Positions 44,907 to 53,928 of a stretch of DNA of 64,000 nt are shown here, one piece after another. Position 1 is the first letter of the stretch; each line of letters begins with the position of its first letter. The DNA is taken from assembly GCF_040219635.1 (NCBI RefSeq), contig NZ_JAVJSC010000003.1, forward strand, positions 72,501-136,500, written 5' to 3'. This stretch comes from Pyruvatibacter sp. (GTDB lineage Bacteria; Pseudomonadota; Alphaproteobacteria; CGMCC-115125). The notes beneath the pieces were generated by a model. That model made no database searches and had not been told where the DNA came from. It was given only the letters and a program-made list of their open reading frames with translations. A program made the position numbers and the translations under genes.

Positions 44907-45551
44907 TCACGCACCGCCATAGCCTGGCGCGGGCGGAATAAGCGACCGCAGCATGTGATAGATCACCAGCATCACCAGCGTGGCGAACGTCACCACCGCA
45001 AAGTGAACGACCGCACGCTCCACGAACGTACCCGTAAGGGCAGTATCCCCCAGCGTGTGAAACAGCCCGACAAACACAGCACCGCCAATAAGCGGGGCCA
45101 GCAGCGGGGCTTTCCACCATGGCCGCCCACGGACCAGATCAAAAACAACGACAGCCACCAGCAGACCCGTCACCAGCGACAACGCCATGGCATAGGCCAT
45201 GGGCTGAACAACCAGCGCTCCAATCATTTCCTCAGACAACACCACATGGGCCGCACCGTAGGCCGCATAGGCCCAGACACCACCCAGAACAGCCGCAGTC
45301 AGAACAACCGAGCCCGTGGCGACCCCGGCGCCATAGCGACGGCTGGTCAGGTTCACAATGCCGAACATCGCCAAGAGCCAGATGTGTCCCATGGTGAACC
45401 AAGGGCCGGGGTCAACGCGTGCATCAGAAAAAGACAACACTCCCAGCAGTGACACTGGCTGTGATCGCTCCACAAAGGCCATCACCGCCAGCCCGCACAA
45501 CACCAGCGTGGGCACCATGATTTGCCTTAAAAATCTCAGAAAACTTGCCAT
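44907..45551 (-). CDS. Integral membrane protein of unknown function
   Basis: The 214-residue protein has five to six hydrophobic helices (for example MVPTLVLCGLAVMAFV, HIWLLAMFGIVNL, GSVVLTAAVLGGVWAYAAYGAAHVVL, LVTGLLVAVVVFDLV, AVVHFAVVTFATLVMLVIYHML). I do not recognise the family. ATG 45551 (MASFLRFLRQ) follows a GGCGGGA stretch. An in-frame start at 45620 would add 23 polar residues. It lies between the phytase-like gene (convergent) and rpmB. Confidence 0.7.
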   Translation of the reverse strand: MASFLRFLRQIMVPTLVLCGLAVMAFVERSQPVSLLGVLSFSDARVDPGPWFTMGHIWLLAMFGIVNLTSRRYGAGVATGSVVLTAAVLGGVWAYAAYGAAHVVLSEEMIGALVVQPMAYAMALSLVTGLLVAVVVFDLVRGRPWWKAPLLAPLIGGAVFVGLFHTLGDTALTGTFVERAVVHFAVVTFATLVMLVIYHMLRSLIPPAPGYGGA

Positions 45552-45713
45552 TATTCCCGCCGTTTGTTCCTGAGGTCGCGTGTATTGGACTTCATCAAGC
45601 CGCCCGTCAACCATAACCATATCTGCTCTCCGAATGACCGCTGTTTCATCGGCTTTTGAAGCAGATGAATGCAGCGGTCATGCCGAACCGACAAAAGCGG
45701 ACAGAATGGCGCA

Positions 45714-45750
45714 AGAAAAAAGGCCCGGCCCTTCATCAGGGCCGGGCCTT
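45714..45750 (-). terminator. Rho-independent terminator of rpmB
   Basis: A perfect 13-bp stem (AAGGCCCGGCCCT, 45720-45732, with 45738-45750) has a 5-nt loop. On the minus strand it is followed by a run of five T. It is 34 bp past the rpmB stop. Confidence 0.88.
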
Positions 45751-45783
45751 CATATTCATCACACGCCGCAGTCTTACAGGTTG

Positions 45784-46086
45784 CTAGGCACTGGCGACTT
45801 CAGGAGCGGTCTTTGATTTGGCGATTTCGCGCTTCAGGCGCTGAAGCTGCAGCGAAAGATTTTCCTCGCGCGCGGAGGCCAGAAACGGATCAAGCCCGCC
45901 CTTATGCTCAACGGACCGCAAAGCTGCTGCACTTGCACGCACCTTTACGCTCCGGCCAAGCACATCGCTGGAGAGGGTCACATTGCACAGATTCGGCAAA
46001 AAACGGCGGCGGGTCTTGTTGACCGCGTGGCTCACATTGTTGCCAGTGAGCACACCTTTGCCCGTAAGTTCGCAGCGGCGGGCCAT
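45784..46086 (-). CDS. rpmB: 50S ribosomal protein L28
   Basis: The 100-residue protein has the L28 pattern MARRCELTGKGVLTGNNVSHAVNKTRRRFLPNL and RVRASAAALRSVEHKGGLDPFL-type C-terminus. It binds 23S rRNA in the large subunit. GGAG lies just before the start. A clear housekeeping promoter and a strong terminator bracket it, so it looks like a single-gene transcript. Confidence 0.97.
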   Translation of the reverse strand: MARRCELTGKGVLTGNNVSHAVNKTRRRFLPNLCNVTLSSDVLGRSVKVRASAAALRSVEHKGGLDPFLASAREENLSLQLQRLKREIAKSKTAPEVASA

Positions 46087-46129
46087 ACCCCACTCCCAGA
46101 TTTCAGTTAAACGTCATTAAGAGGCGGGG

Positions 46130-46158
46130 ATATAGGGGCCTTGAGCCCTCCACGTCAA
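46130..46158 (-). promoter_or_regulatory. Sigma-70 promoter of rpmB
   Basis: On the minus strand TTGACG (46158-46153) is followed after 17 bases by CTATAT (46135-46130), 43 bp before the rpmB ATG. Spacing and both hexamers match a housekeeping promoter. Confidence 0.75.
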
Positions 46159-46300
46159 CCCCCGCAATGGTGTCTTGTCGCAGCAACTAGCCTGCTTCCG
46201 GGCCCATATGCGTTGTTCAGGCCGCATTCACCCGGCACCACCACTATGGAGCACGCCGAAGCCTCACACAGAATTGGCCCTGGCCAGCCGGAGATACACC

Positions 46301-47212
46301 ATGACAGGCACCCACTCCCCAACCATGACCGGCCCACGGGCACGCAACGGCGGACGTGTGCCTTTGCATCTGCTGGCCGGGCTGGCCGCCTTTGCGACCC
46401 TCGGCATGGTCGGCATTGCTCTGGCGGCTCCCGCAGCGCCGACACATGATGCAACAAATATCGCCGTTGATGTGACCATGGATGCACGCTTGGGTGGTCT
46501 CAAGTTCGGGTCAATCTCGATGCAGGCAGCTTTCGGCGACACGGCCTACACCGCCCGAAGCGTGGTGCGCACGGAAGGCATAACCGACCACGTGTTCCGC
46601 CAGGTGTTTGACCTCACAGCCGCCGGTGCCCGCACACCCGACCTGATGCAGACGCAAAACTACCAGGCCCGCAACACCGACCAGGACAACATCCAGCTCA
46701 TTGATGTGAACTATCTGGCAGACGCTGCGCCGCTGGTGGCGGCCGACCCGCCCTATGACAATTCAGACCGCGTGGCACCGCGCCCGACCGACCTCAAGAA
46801 CACGGTGGACCCCCTGTCAGCGATGATCGTGCCAATGGCGACACCAGGGCCCGCGGCGTGCAACCGCACCATTCCGGTTTATGACGGTCGTCGGCGTTAT
46901 GATTTCAAAATGACCTTCGACCGCATGTCCGACATTCAGAGCAACAAGGGTTTTTCAGGTGCTGCCGCACGCTGCGATGCCATTTTGGTGCCGGTCTCAG
47001 GCTACAAGCGCGACACCATCATGGAGATGCGCCGCGACCCGATGCCGATCACCGTCTGGCTTGGCCCGGTCGCCGATGCAAACGTTCTGGTGCCCGTGCG
47101 AATTGAAGTAGCCACGCCATTAGGCACGCTGGTTGCACACACAACCAAGTTTACCGTATCAAAACAGGCATCAGGCTCGGGTAGTTCACAGGCAGCTTTG
47201 CTTGCCAACTAG
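46301..47212 (+). CDS. DUF3108 protein, copy 1 of 3
   Basis: The 303-residue protein has a signal peptide (hydrophobic core about 23-42) and a DUF3108 domain. Shared landmarks of the three copies are present: VDPLSAM, the first Cys in ACNRTIPVYDGRRRYDF, the second Cys in GFSGAAARCDAI, and a C-terminal VLVPVRIEVATPLGTLVAHT. The two Cys could form a periplasmic disulfide. GGAG lies eight bases before ATG 46301. The function of DUF3108 proteins is not established. It is divergent from rpmB. Confidence 0.85.
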   Translation: MTGTHSPTMTGPRARNGGRVPLHLLAGLAAFATLGMVGIALAAPAAPTHDATNIAVDVTMDARLGGLKFGSISMQAAFGDTAYTARSVVRTEGITDHVFRQVFDLTAAGARTPDLMQTQNYQARNTDQDNIQLIDVNYLADAAPLVAADPPYDNSDRVAPRPTDLKNTVDPLSAMIVPMATPGPAACNRTIPVYDGRRRYDFKMTFDRMSDIQSNKGFSGAAARCDAILVPVSGYKRDTIMEMRRDPMPITVWLGPVADANVLVPVRIEVATPLGTLVAHTTKFTVSKQASGSGSSQAALLAN

Positions 47213-47240
47213 CTTTGCACCCTCACCGAACAGGCTCCCA

Positions 47241-48011
47241 ATGCGTTATTTTGCCGTTCCAGCGCTTGCGGTCGGTGTCTCGCTGACATCGCTTTTTCCG
47301 GCCAATGCCGCCATGACCGTTGATTATGTGATGTTTGTTGGCGGTGCCAAGATTGGGACCATGTCGCTTGATGCCGACATATCACCTGATCGATACCAAC
47401 TTGAAACCCGCATCAACACACTCGAAGTGGCCGGCGCGACCCAGGAAGCAACCCTGACTCTGTTTTCTGCGGGCACCCAGTCTGCCTCAAGCGTGAGCCC
47501 GCAGATATTTACCTCAGACTATGTGACCACTGACGGACAATCGAGCCAGTTGCAGATCACCTTCAACGAGCAAGGCCCGGCAAGCGTTCTGGCGCTTCCG
47601 CCGCCCGCCAATAAGCCTGGCGCGCTCTCAGACTTTCATAAAAAGGGCGCGCTTGATCCCGTCAGCGCGCTTTTGGCCCTCACCGTGCTGAGCGGTACAA
47701 ATCCATGCAGCAAGGCCATTCCGGTGTTTGATGGCTGGCGGCGCTTCGACATTGCCATCAGCTACAAAGGCGAAACCACCATTGAAGCCGAAGAAGGTTA
47801 TTCCGGCCCGGCACACAAATGTGAAGGGCGGTTGACGCCCGTTGCAGGCTATAGTGCAGAGGCAATGGCGCAGATGCGCAAAGAACCACAGGCTGTGGAA
47901 GTATGGCTAGCCCCGCTTGAGGCAGCCGGATTTTTAGTGCCTGTGCGTATTATTGCCCCCACCGCATTTGGGGGAGCAGTGATCCGAAGCACCGCCATTC
48001 GCGAAAACTAA
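47241..48011 (+). CDS. DUF3108 protein, copy 2 of 3
   Basis: The 256-residue protein has a signal peptide (about 1-23, cut near ANAAM) and the same domain layout: MTVDYVMFVGGAKIGTMSLDADIS, LDPVSALLAL, CSKAIPVFDGWRRFDIAI, GYSGPAHKCEGRL and LVPVRIIAPTAFGGAVI. ATG 47241 gives a proper signal peptide; the frame is open upstream to 47133, inside the previous gene. It starts 28 bp after copy 1. Confidence 0.85.
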   Translation: MRYFAVPALAVGVSLTSLFPANAAMTVDYVMFVGGAKIGTMSLDADISPDRYQLETRINTLEVAGATQEATLTLFSAGTQSASSVSPQIFTSDYVTTDGQSSQLQITFNEQGPASVLALPPPANKPGALSDFHKKGALDPVSALLALTVLSGTNPCSKAIPVFDGWRRFDIAISYKGETTIEAEEGYSGPAHKCEGRLTPVAGYSAEAMAQMRKEPQAVEVWLAPLEAAGFLVPVRIIAPTAFGGAVIRSTAIREN

Positions 48012-48143
48012 GGGACGGGGCACATTGGCCCTGCCCGGCGCACGGAAGCGGTATTGTCTGCCACCCAGCGCCACAACCCGCCCGATCAGGCCAAAATCTG
48101 GCGGATAGGACGCAGCGCGAAGGCGTGAGGAGCATTTCCGGCC

Positions 48144-49103
48144 ATGTTGACACTGCGGCACAGCTACACAAAGTCTTTGGGCATAACCCTGGCCTGCGCA
48201 TTGGTTGTTGGCTCTGCGGCACTTACAAACGCAAACGCAAACGCCACCACGCCACCGGACGGCCCTGCAAGCGACAGCACAGCGCAAATGCCCACGGCAG
48301 CAATGGCCACCGCGCCGATTGAGCTTGTGTATGAGTTCTACGCCGCCGGTCTGCAACTGGCGACAATCCGCACTACCGCAACGTTCACAGGCGACAGCTA
48401 CACGATTTCCAGCAAGGGTCAGTCGTCGGGCATTGCAGACACGCTGGTGCGTGCACGCTTTGAATCAGAGGTTACCGGCACACTTGAAGCGCAGGGTCCA
48501 AGGCCCCACACGTTCCGCAATTTCTCAGACACCCGCTGGGGCGTCCGCGAACTCAAAATGACCCTTGGCGAGGATGGTGTTTTTGCTGTGTCAGCAGACC
48601 CTGAACTTGAACCGGGACAGGCTGCGGCACTGAGGTCCGGGATGGCAACGGGCACGATTGATCCGCTCACTGCAACGCTCTATTCAGCGCTCAGCCCGAT
48701 GGACGCAGCCTGCACAGAAAAACAAAAGGTTTTTGACGGACGCCGCGTATTTACGCTCGCTTATTCACGTCTGGGCACAGAAGTGCTGGAGCCCGGCAAT
48801 GCTGCAGTGTTCGCCGGTGAAACAGTCAAGTGTCACCTGAAATATCTGCCCCTGGCCGGCCAAAGCCGCGAATGGAAACTTGAGCAGGCCCGCAACCCCA
48901 CTCAGCCGATATCCATCTGGATGGCTGCCTTTGACCGTACCGGTCCCGTCGGCGGCGTTGTGCTGCCCGTGCGGATGCAAATCGCCACCGACTGGGGCAC
49001 GGCCTTTGCCCATCTTCAGTCCGTCAAAATTGGTGATACGCCGATAATGCAGGCGAGCATCGACGCGGCGCAGCAGGCTGTTTCAGCCTCTCCTGCACCA
49101 TAA
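48144..49103 (+). CDS. DUF3108 protein, copy 3 of 3
   Basis: The 319-residue protein has a signal peptide (about 1-34, cut near ANANA), a Thr/Pro/Ala-rich linker, and a DUF3108 domain with IDPLTATLYSAL, CTEKQKVFDGRRVFTLAYS, a second Cys in GETVKCHLKYLPLAG and VVLPVRMQIATDWGTAFAHLQ. It is the most divergent of the three. GAGGAG lies 11-12 bases before ATG 48144. It starts 132 bp after copy 2 and could be in the same transcript. Confidence 0.82.
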   Translation: MLTLRHSYTKSLGITLACALVVGSAALTNANANATTPPDGPASDSTAQMPTAAMATAPIELVYEFYAAGLQLATIRTTATFTGDSYTISSKGQSSGIADTLVRARFESEVTGTLEAQGPRPHTFRNFSDTRWGVRELKMTLGEDGVFAVSADPELEPGQAAALRSGMATGTIDPLTATLYSALSPMDAACTEKQKVFDGRRVFTLAYSRLGTEVLEPGNAAVFAGETVKCHLKYLPLAGQSREWKLEQARNPTQPISIWMAAFDRTGPVGGVVLPVRMQIATDWGTAFAHLQSVKIGDTPIMQASIDAAQQAVSASPAP

Positions 49104-49229
49104 AAACTGCAGAACAGCTTAAATAGCCCCGAATACCGCCAAATCCGCCGTTAGCCGCAGATTTACGGGTTTTGACGATACTACCTGACCGGCGCACTGC
49201 ATGAGTGCTGCCCGGATCGGGAGAGTGCG

Positions 49230-51617
49230 GTGGCGGAACAGGCCAGACCGATAGAACTGAATGCGTTACATGCGGGGGGCGAGAAAAACGCCGCCCACGC
49301 CGCAACGGTGAAGCTCGCCCTGTTCAACCGCATCATGTGCAATCACCGCGCACTGCCGCTGCTGTTCCCGTTTATCGGCATGCTTATCATTGCGTCGCTC
49401 AACACCTCGGCAAGCAGCCAACTAACCACGCTTTGGATTGGCGCTGTCATTCTGGTATGGGCGGAGATTGCCGTATTCTCGTCGCGCTACTTTGCTGGCC
49501 GCCTCTCCACAGATCCCGACCGACTGAGCCGATCGCTGGCGCTGCGCTACCTTAACGCCAACATCATCTGGTCCAGCATGTTGCTGCTGTTCTGGCTTCC
49601 CGCAAATGAAGCACAGGATTTCTTCTTACTGCTGTTGTTCGTAGCGCATTTGTCAGTTGCCACGGCAACAACAAGCTATGAGTGGCGTGTCTATTTTGCC
49701 TGCACACTTCCGATCACTATCGCGATTTCGCTGGTAACACTACTCTCAGGCGACACGATCTTCATGTCCGTCGGTGTGCTCGTCATCATGGTCTACGGCT
49801 TTATGGTGAGTGTTGCGCGGCAGATGATTGCGCAAACCTCATCCTCTATCTGGCTGCGCCTTGAACACGACGACCTGATCCGGGATCTGGCAACGGCAAA
49901 GGCCGGGTCCGACACCGCATTGGCAGATGCAGAAGCCGCCAATGAAAGGCTGGCCCGCAGCGAGCAGCGGTTTCGCGCGCTGGTGGACAACGCGTTTGAC
50001 GGTGTGATGATAGTCAGTGCCGAGGGCAACATCAGGTTCGCAACAGATGCCGTGGCCCGCATATATGGTGGCGCGCCGGAAGACCTGGCCGGGATGTCTA
50101 TTCTCAGATTTGGTGTGCAGGAAGGTGCCCCCGAACTCAAAAAGATGTTGACCGAACTCAACACAAGCGCCGGCCGACGCGTACGCGTGGCCGGTTGGTC
50201 AAGGAGACTCGACGGCACAAAAATCTGGGTTGAAGCCTCAGGCCGCAACATGCTGGCCGATCCAAGCGTGCGGGGCATCGTGCTCAATGTTCGGGACGCC
50301 ACCGACCGCAAGACTGCGGACGGTGAACTAAAAATGCATCTGGGCGTGCTGGAGAAACTGGCCACCGGTTCTCCCATGGATCAGGTGCTTGAAGCCCTCG
50401 CCCTGGCAATGGAAGACCTCAAACCGGAAATGCGCGCGTCAATCCTGCTGCTGGACGATGATGACAACCTGCGGATTGGCGCAGCGCCATCCCTGCCGCC
50501 AGATTATGCCGCAGCTTTTGACGGCACGCCCGCTACGCCTGCTGCAGGCCCATGCGGAACAGCCGCCACGACAGGTAACACCGTGGTTGTGACAGACGCT
50601 GAAACCGACCCCATATTCAACGATAAACGCGAGCTTGCATTGGCCGTTGGGGTGGGCGCTGTATGGTCACATCCGCTCAAGTCTCGTGACGGCAAGGTTC
50701 TGGGCGCGGTCGCGATGATATATGAAACCCCGCGCGAGCCGGCCCACAACGAGCTTGAGTTTCTCTCCGGTGCCGCGCAGCTTGCGGCAATCGCCATTGA
50801 GCGCCGCCGCGCCGAGCAGCGACTGTCGGAGGCCCTGCGTACTGCCGAGATAGCCAACCATTCCAAGAGCCAGTTTCTGGCCAATATGAGCCACGAACTG
50901 CGCACGCCACTCAACGCCATCATCGGCTTTTCGGAAATGATCCGTGAGGAGATGTTTGGGCCTGTGGGTGTACCGGAATACGCGGACTACATCCGCGATA
51001 TTCACTCGAGCGGTCGTCATCTGCTTGAGCTTATCAACGACATTCTCGACATTTCAAAGATCGAGGCCGGCCAGTTTGAAATTGACGAAAGCTGGGTAGA
51101 CCTGCCTGCCATCGCCCACTGGTCGAAGGAACTGATGCGCCACCGTGCTGACGAAGGCGGCGTCAAAATCGTGCTGGAAGGTCTTGATGATCTGCCGGAA
51201 ATCTTTGCGGACGAACGCGGCCTCAAACAGATTTTGCTGAACCTTATGTCCAACGCCACAAAGTTCACGCCCCAGGGCGGCACCGTGACAGTGACGGCTG
51301 GTTTGGATACCGCGGGAAACCTCAACATCATGGTCGCGGACACCGGCATCGGCATCGAGCCGCATCTTATTGCCCGCGTGCTGGAGCCGTTTGGCCAGGT
51401 GGAAGGTCCGATGACCCGCAACTTCGGCGGCACCGGTCTTGGCCTGCCCATCACCAAATCACTGGCCGAGCTGCACGACGGGTCGCTGACGCTTGAAAGC
51501 GAGCCCGGCAAAGGCACTCGCGTGACAATCATGCTGCCTGCCGCACGCATAAAACAAGACGGGCCGGCTCCTGATGAGGAACCGGCCCGCTTTGATGCAC
51601 AATCAACACCCTGGTAG
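49230..51617 (+). CDS. Membrane sensor histidine kinase with PAS and GAF domains
   Basis: The 795-residue protein starts at GTG behind GGGAGAG. Six transmembrane helices (about 38-195) are followed by a coiled coil (about 205-245), a PAS domain (about 247-365, FRALVDNAFDGVMIVSAEGNIRFA), a GAF domain (about 375-525), a HisKA domain with the phospho-accepting His in NMSHELRTPLNAIIGFSEM (H555) and a HATPase domain (LNLMSNATKFTPQGG, VADTGIGIEP, GTGLGLPI). The HisKA sequence is of the PleC/DivJ-like kind. No receiver domain or response regulator is adjacent, so the partner is unknown. Confidence 0.9.
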   Translation: MAEQARPIELNALHAGGEKNAAHAATVKLALFNRIMCNHRALPLLFPFIGMLIIASLNTSASSQLTTLWIGAVILVWAEIAVFSSRYFAGRLSTDPDRLSRSLALRYLNANIIWSSMLLLFWLPANEAQDFFLLLLFVAHLSVATATTSYEWRVYFACTLPITIAISLVTLLSGDTIFMSVGVLVIMVYGFMVSVARQMIAQTSSSIWLRLEHDDLIRDLATAKAGSDTALADAEAANERLARSEQRFRALVDNAFDGVMIVSAEGNIRFATDAVARIYGGAPEDLAGMSILRFGVQEGAPELKKMLTELNTSAGRRVRVAGWSRRLDGTKIWVEASGRNMLADPSVRGIVLNVRDATDRKTADGELKMHLGVLEKLATGSPMDQVLEALALAMEDLKPEMRASILLLDDDDNLRIGAAPSLPPDYAAAFDGTPATPAAGPCGTAATTGNTVVVTDAETDPIFNDKRELALAVGVGAVWSHPLKSRDGKVLGAVAMIYETPREPAHNELEFLSGAAQLAAIAIERRRAEQRLSEALRTAEIANHSKSQFLANMSHELRTPLNAIIGFSEMIREEMFGPVGVPEYADYIRDIHSSGRHLLELINDILDISKIEAGQFEIDESWVDLPAIAHWSKELMRHRADEGGVKIVLEGLDDLPEIFADERGLKQILLNLMSNATKFTPQGGTVTVTAGLDTAGNLNIMVADTGIGIEPHLIARVLEPFGQVEGPMTRNFGGTGLGLPITKSLAELHDGSLTLESEPGKGTRVTIMLPAARIKQDGPAPDEEPARFDAQSTPW
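51560..51589 (+). other. Stem-loop in the last codons of the histidine kinase gene
   Basis: CGGGCCGG (51560-51567) pairs perfectly with 51582-51589, with a further TCC/GGA pairing inside. It encodes part of the C-terminal tail. It is followed by CTTTGATG, not a T-run, so a termination role is weak. Confidence 0.35.
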
Positions 51618-51629
51618 GCAGGTGCGAGG

Positions 51630-52925
51630 CTATTCGGCAGCCTTTGCTACTCCGCGCTCCCGCCCGATATAGCCAAAAAGATGCCCCCCAACCTTGCGGA
51701 TCTGGATTTCTTCAGCGCCTTCCGTAATCCGGTAGCGGCGGTGATGCCGGTAAATGTGTTCAAACGGCTTGTGGCGCGAGTAGCCTATGCCGCCGTGAAC
51801 CTGCATCGCCGTATCTGCCGCCTGGCACACAAGCCGGTTGGCCCGGTAGTTACACATCGACACTTTGTCTGACAGATGCCGTGCAACGTCCGGCTTCGAC
51901 ATCTGATCCATCTGCCACGCCGTCTTGTGGACCAGTGTACGGATCAATTCACAATCAGTATGCAGTTCCACCAGCGGAAACTGAATAGCCTGATTGCTGG
52001 CAAGCGGCTTGCCAAACGGCTTGCGGTCTTTTGAATACTGAACACTTTGGTTCACGCAATATTGCGCAGCGCCAACGCTGGAGGCCGCCTGCCGAATGCG
52101 GTTTTCATGGACAAAATGCTGCGCAAGCTGAAGCCCGTGATCAATGCCGCCCAGATTGTCCGCCGCAGGCACCCATACATCCTTGAACGAGATGCGCGGG
52201 TGGTCAGTGGGCATGTTGAAGGTCCACAGATACTCTTCAATGTTCACGCCCGGCGCATCCATCGGCACGATGAAACAGGTGATGCCAACCGCTGAGCCAT
52301 CGTCACCGGACGTGCGCGCAAACACGAAGTCATGCGTCGCCACATGCACACCCGTGTTCCACATCTTCATGCCGTTGATGAGATAACCGTCAACGCCGTC
52401 GCGGGTTTCAGGAACAGCGCGGGTTTCCATCCATGTGGCGTCAGAGCCGTGGTCGGGCTCCGTCAGGCCGAAGGCGACACGCACCTGGCCCTTGAGTGAC
52501 CCTTCAAGGTATTTGGCCTTTTGTTCTTCCGTCCCAAAATCGCGGAACATCAGGACCGTTGGAAAATTGCCGACGATCGAACTTTCATTCTGTAGGTCGT
52601 TGTGCAAACCAAGACCTTTGGCGGCCAGGTGTTCGCGGATCACTGCCATCGCCAGATTGGTGCCATCGTGCCCGCCATATTCCTTTGGCAGTGCATAGCG
52701 CAGATGCCCCGCCTCATCGGCACGCCGACGCATTTCGCCCAGCAGCTCTTCCCACTCCTCGCGGGGCAATCCCTGATTGTCCCAGTCCGTGCGCGCATGT
52801 TCGCGGCGGTGGTCGAAGAAGCGAATGTTGTCGTCCTGCTGTTCCAGCGGCTTGATTTCCTTTTCGATGAAATCATCCAGCACGGCGAGGTAGTCGGTTA
52901 TCTCTCGCGGAATCTCGAAATCCAT
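51630..52925 (-). CDS. Acyl-CoA dehydrogenase
   Basis: The 431-residue flavoenzyme has the ACAD fold: an N-terminal helical domain, VAFGLTEPDHGSDATWMETRA around the FAD/substrate site, the mid-domain FAxTSGDDGSAVGITCFIVPM-like stretch, and the C-terminal QVHGGIGYSRHKPFEHIYRHHRRYRITEGAEEIQ. It would oxidise an acyl-CoA to the enoyl-CoA and feed electrons to ETF. The chain-length class cannot be read. The ending stop is 12 bases from the histidine kinase stop (convergent), and the dehalogenase-like gene lies upstream. Confidence 0.92.
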   Translation of the reverse strand: MDFEIPREITDYLAVLDDFIEKEIKPLEQQDDNIRFFDHRREHARTDWDNQGLPREEWEELLGEMRRRADEAGHLRYALPKEYGGHDGTNLAMAVIREHLAAKGLGLHNDLQNESSIVGNFPTVLMFRDFGTEEQKAKYLEGSLKGQVRVAFGLTEPDHGSDATWMETRAVPETRDGVDGYLINGMKMWNTGVHVATHDFVFARTSGDDGSAVGITCFIVPMDAPGVNIEEYLWTFNMPTDHPRISFKDVWVPAADNLGGIDHGLQLAQHFVHENRIRQAASSVGAAQYCVNQSVQYSKDRKPFGKPLASNQAIQFPLVELHTDCELIRTLVHKTAWQMDQMSKPDVARHLSDKVSMCNYRANRLVCQAADTAMQVHGGIGYSRHKPFEHIYRHHRRYRITEGAEEIQIRKVGGHLFGYIGRERGVAKAAE

Positions 52926-52950
52926 GATGCGTGTCCTTCCTGTGTTGCTT

Positions 52951-53841
52951 TTATGGTGTAGCGAAAAAATCTGTCAGGGCGCGTGCTGTGTCGGCGGATT
53001 TTTCTTCCGCAACGAAATGCCCACAGTCGAGCGCTGTGCCCGTCACGTTGGGCAGCAATGGCTTCCACAGCCCGCAAATCAGATCCGTGTCTGCCCCAAA
53101 GTTGTGTGACCCCCAGATGAGCAGCGATGGACCGTCGAATGTTTGGCCCGCGGCCAGCGACTGTCTGTCGGTTTCAACGTCCAGCGTTGCACCGGCGCGA
53201 TAGTCCTCGCAGGTTGCCGCAATAACCTGCGGCTTGCGAAAGGCCGCGCGGTAAGCCTCGTGGGCCGTTGTATCAAAGGTGAATCCATCCGCCGCCCATT
53301 TGGCGATGCAGTAATCCAGAAACCGGTCCGGGTCGCCTTCGATCATCTTTTCGGGAAACGGCGCGGGCTGCGCCAGAAAACCCCAATGAAAGGTACCGAT
53401 CGCAAAATTGGCATTGGCCATGTCCCACATGGTCGCGGTGGGAATTATGTCGAGCAGCGCCAGCCGGGTCACCCGGTCACCGTGATCCAGCGCCAGTCTG
53501 TACGCTGCCCGCGCGCCACGATCATGGCCCGCGAGCGCAAACGTGGGGTGCCCAAGTGCGGCCATCGCGGCCACAAAATGCGGTGCCCATGCACGTTTGG
53601 AATACGCGGCATGGTCATCGCTTAAGGGCGGTGCATCACTGTTGCCGTACCCCGGAAGATCAAGGCAGATAACCCGGTGTGTTTCCGCAAGAGCAGGCGC
53701 AACCGCGTGCCACATCACATGGGTTTGCGGATAGCCGTGCAACAGCAAAAGAGGCGGTGCATCTGGCGCGCCGCCGGCAATACCGCGCAACATCGCGCCC
53801 CCTTCGCCTGCAACGGCAATCGGCTTAAAGCCCTCAAACAT
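52951..53841 (-). CDS. Alpha/beta hydrolase, haloacetate dehalogenase-like
   Basis: The 296-residue protein has HGYPQTHVMWH as oxyanion motif and the nucleophile in LAGHDRGARAAYRLALDH (D107), then LLDIIPTATMWDMAN, HWGFLAQPAPFPEKMI and the base His in CGHFVAEE. The Asp nucleophile followed by Arg, and the HWGFLAQP segment, are characteristic of fluoroacetate/haloacetate dehalogenases. Related epoxide hydrolases share some of this. I choose ATG 53841 over TTG 53880. Acyl-CoA dehydrogenase follows after 25 bp, so they may be cotranscribed. Confidence 0.82.
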   Translation of the reverse strand: MFEGFKPIAVAGEGGAMLRGIAGGAPDAPPLLLLHGYPQTHVMWHAVAPALAETHRVICLDLPGYGNSDAPPLSDDHAAYSKRAWAPHFVAAMAALGHPTFALAGHDRGARAAYRLALDHGDRVTRLALLDIIPTATMWDMANANFAIGTFHWGFLAQPAPFPEKMIEGDPDRFLDYCIAKWAADGFTFDTTAHEAYRAAFRKPQVIAATCEDYRAGATLDVETDRQSLAAGQTFDGPSLLIWGSHNFGADTDLICGLWKPLLPNVTGTALDCGHFVAEEKSADTARALTDFFATP

Positions 53842-53928
53842 GACGCTTCCCGTCAAGGGCCACGCGGGGTGGCCCGGCAAGTGTTATCTTTCAACACGCA
53901 CTCTAACGCGCAGACACTTGAAGGGTCA

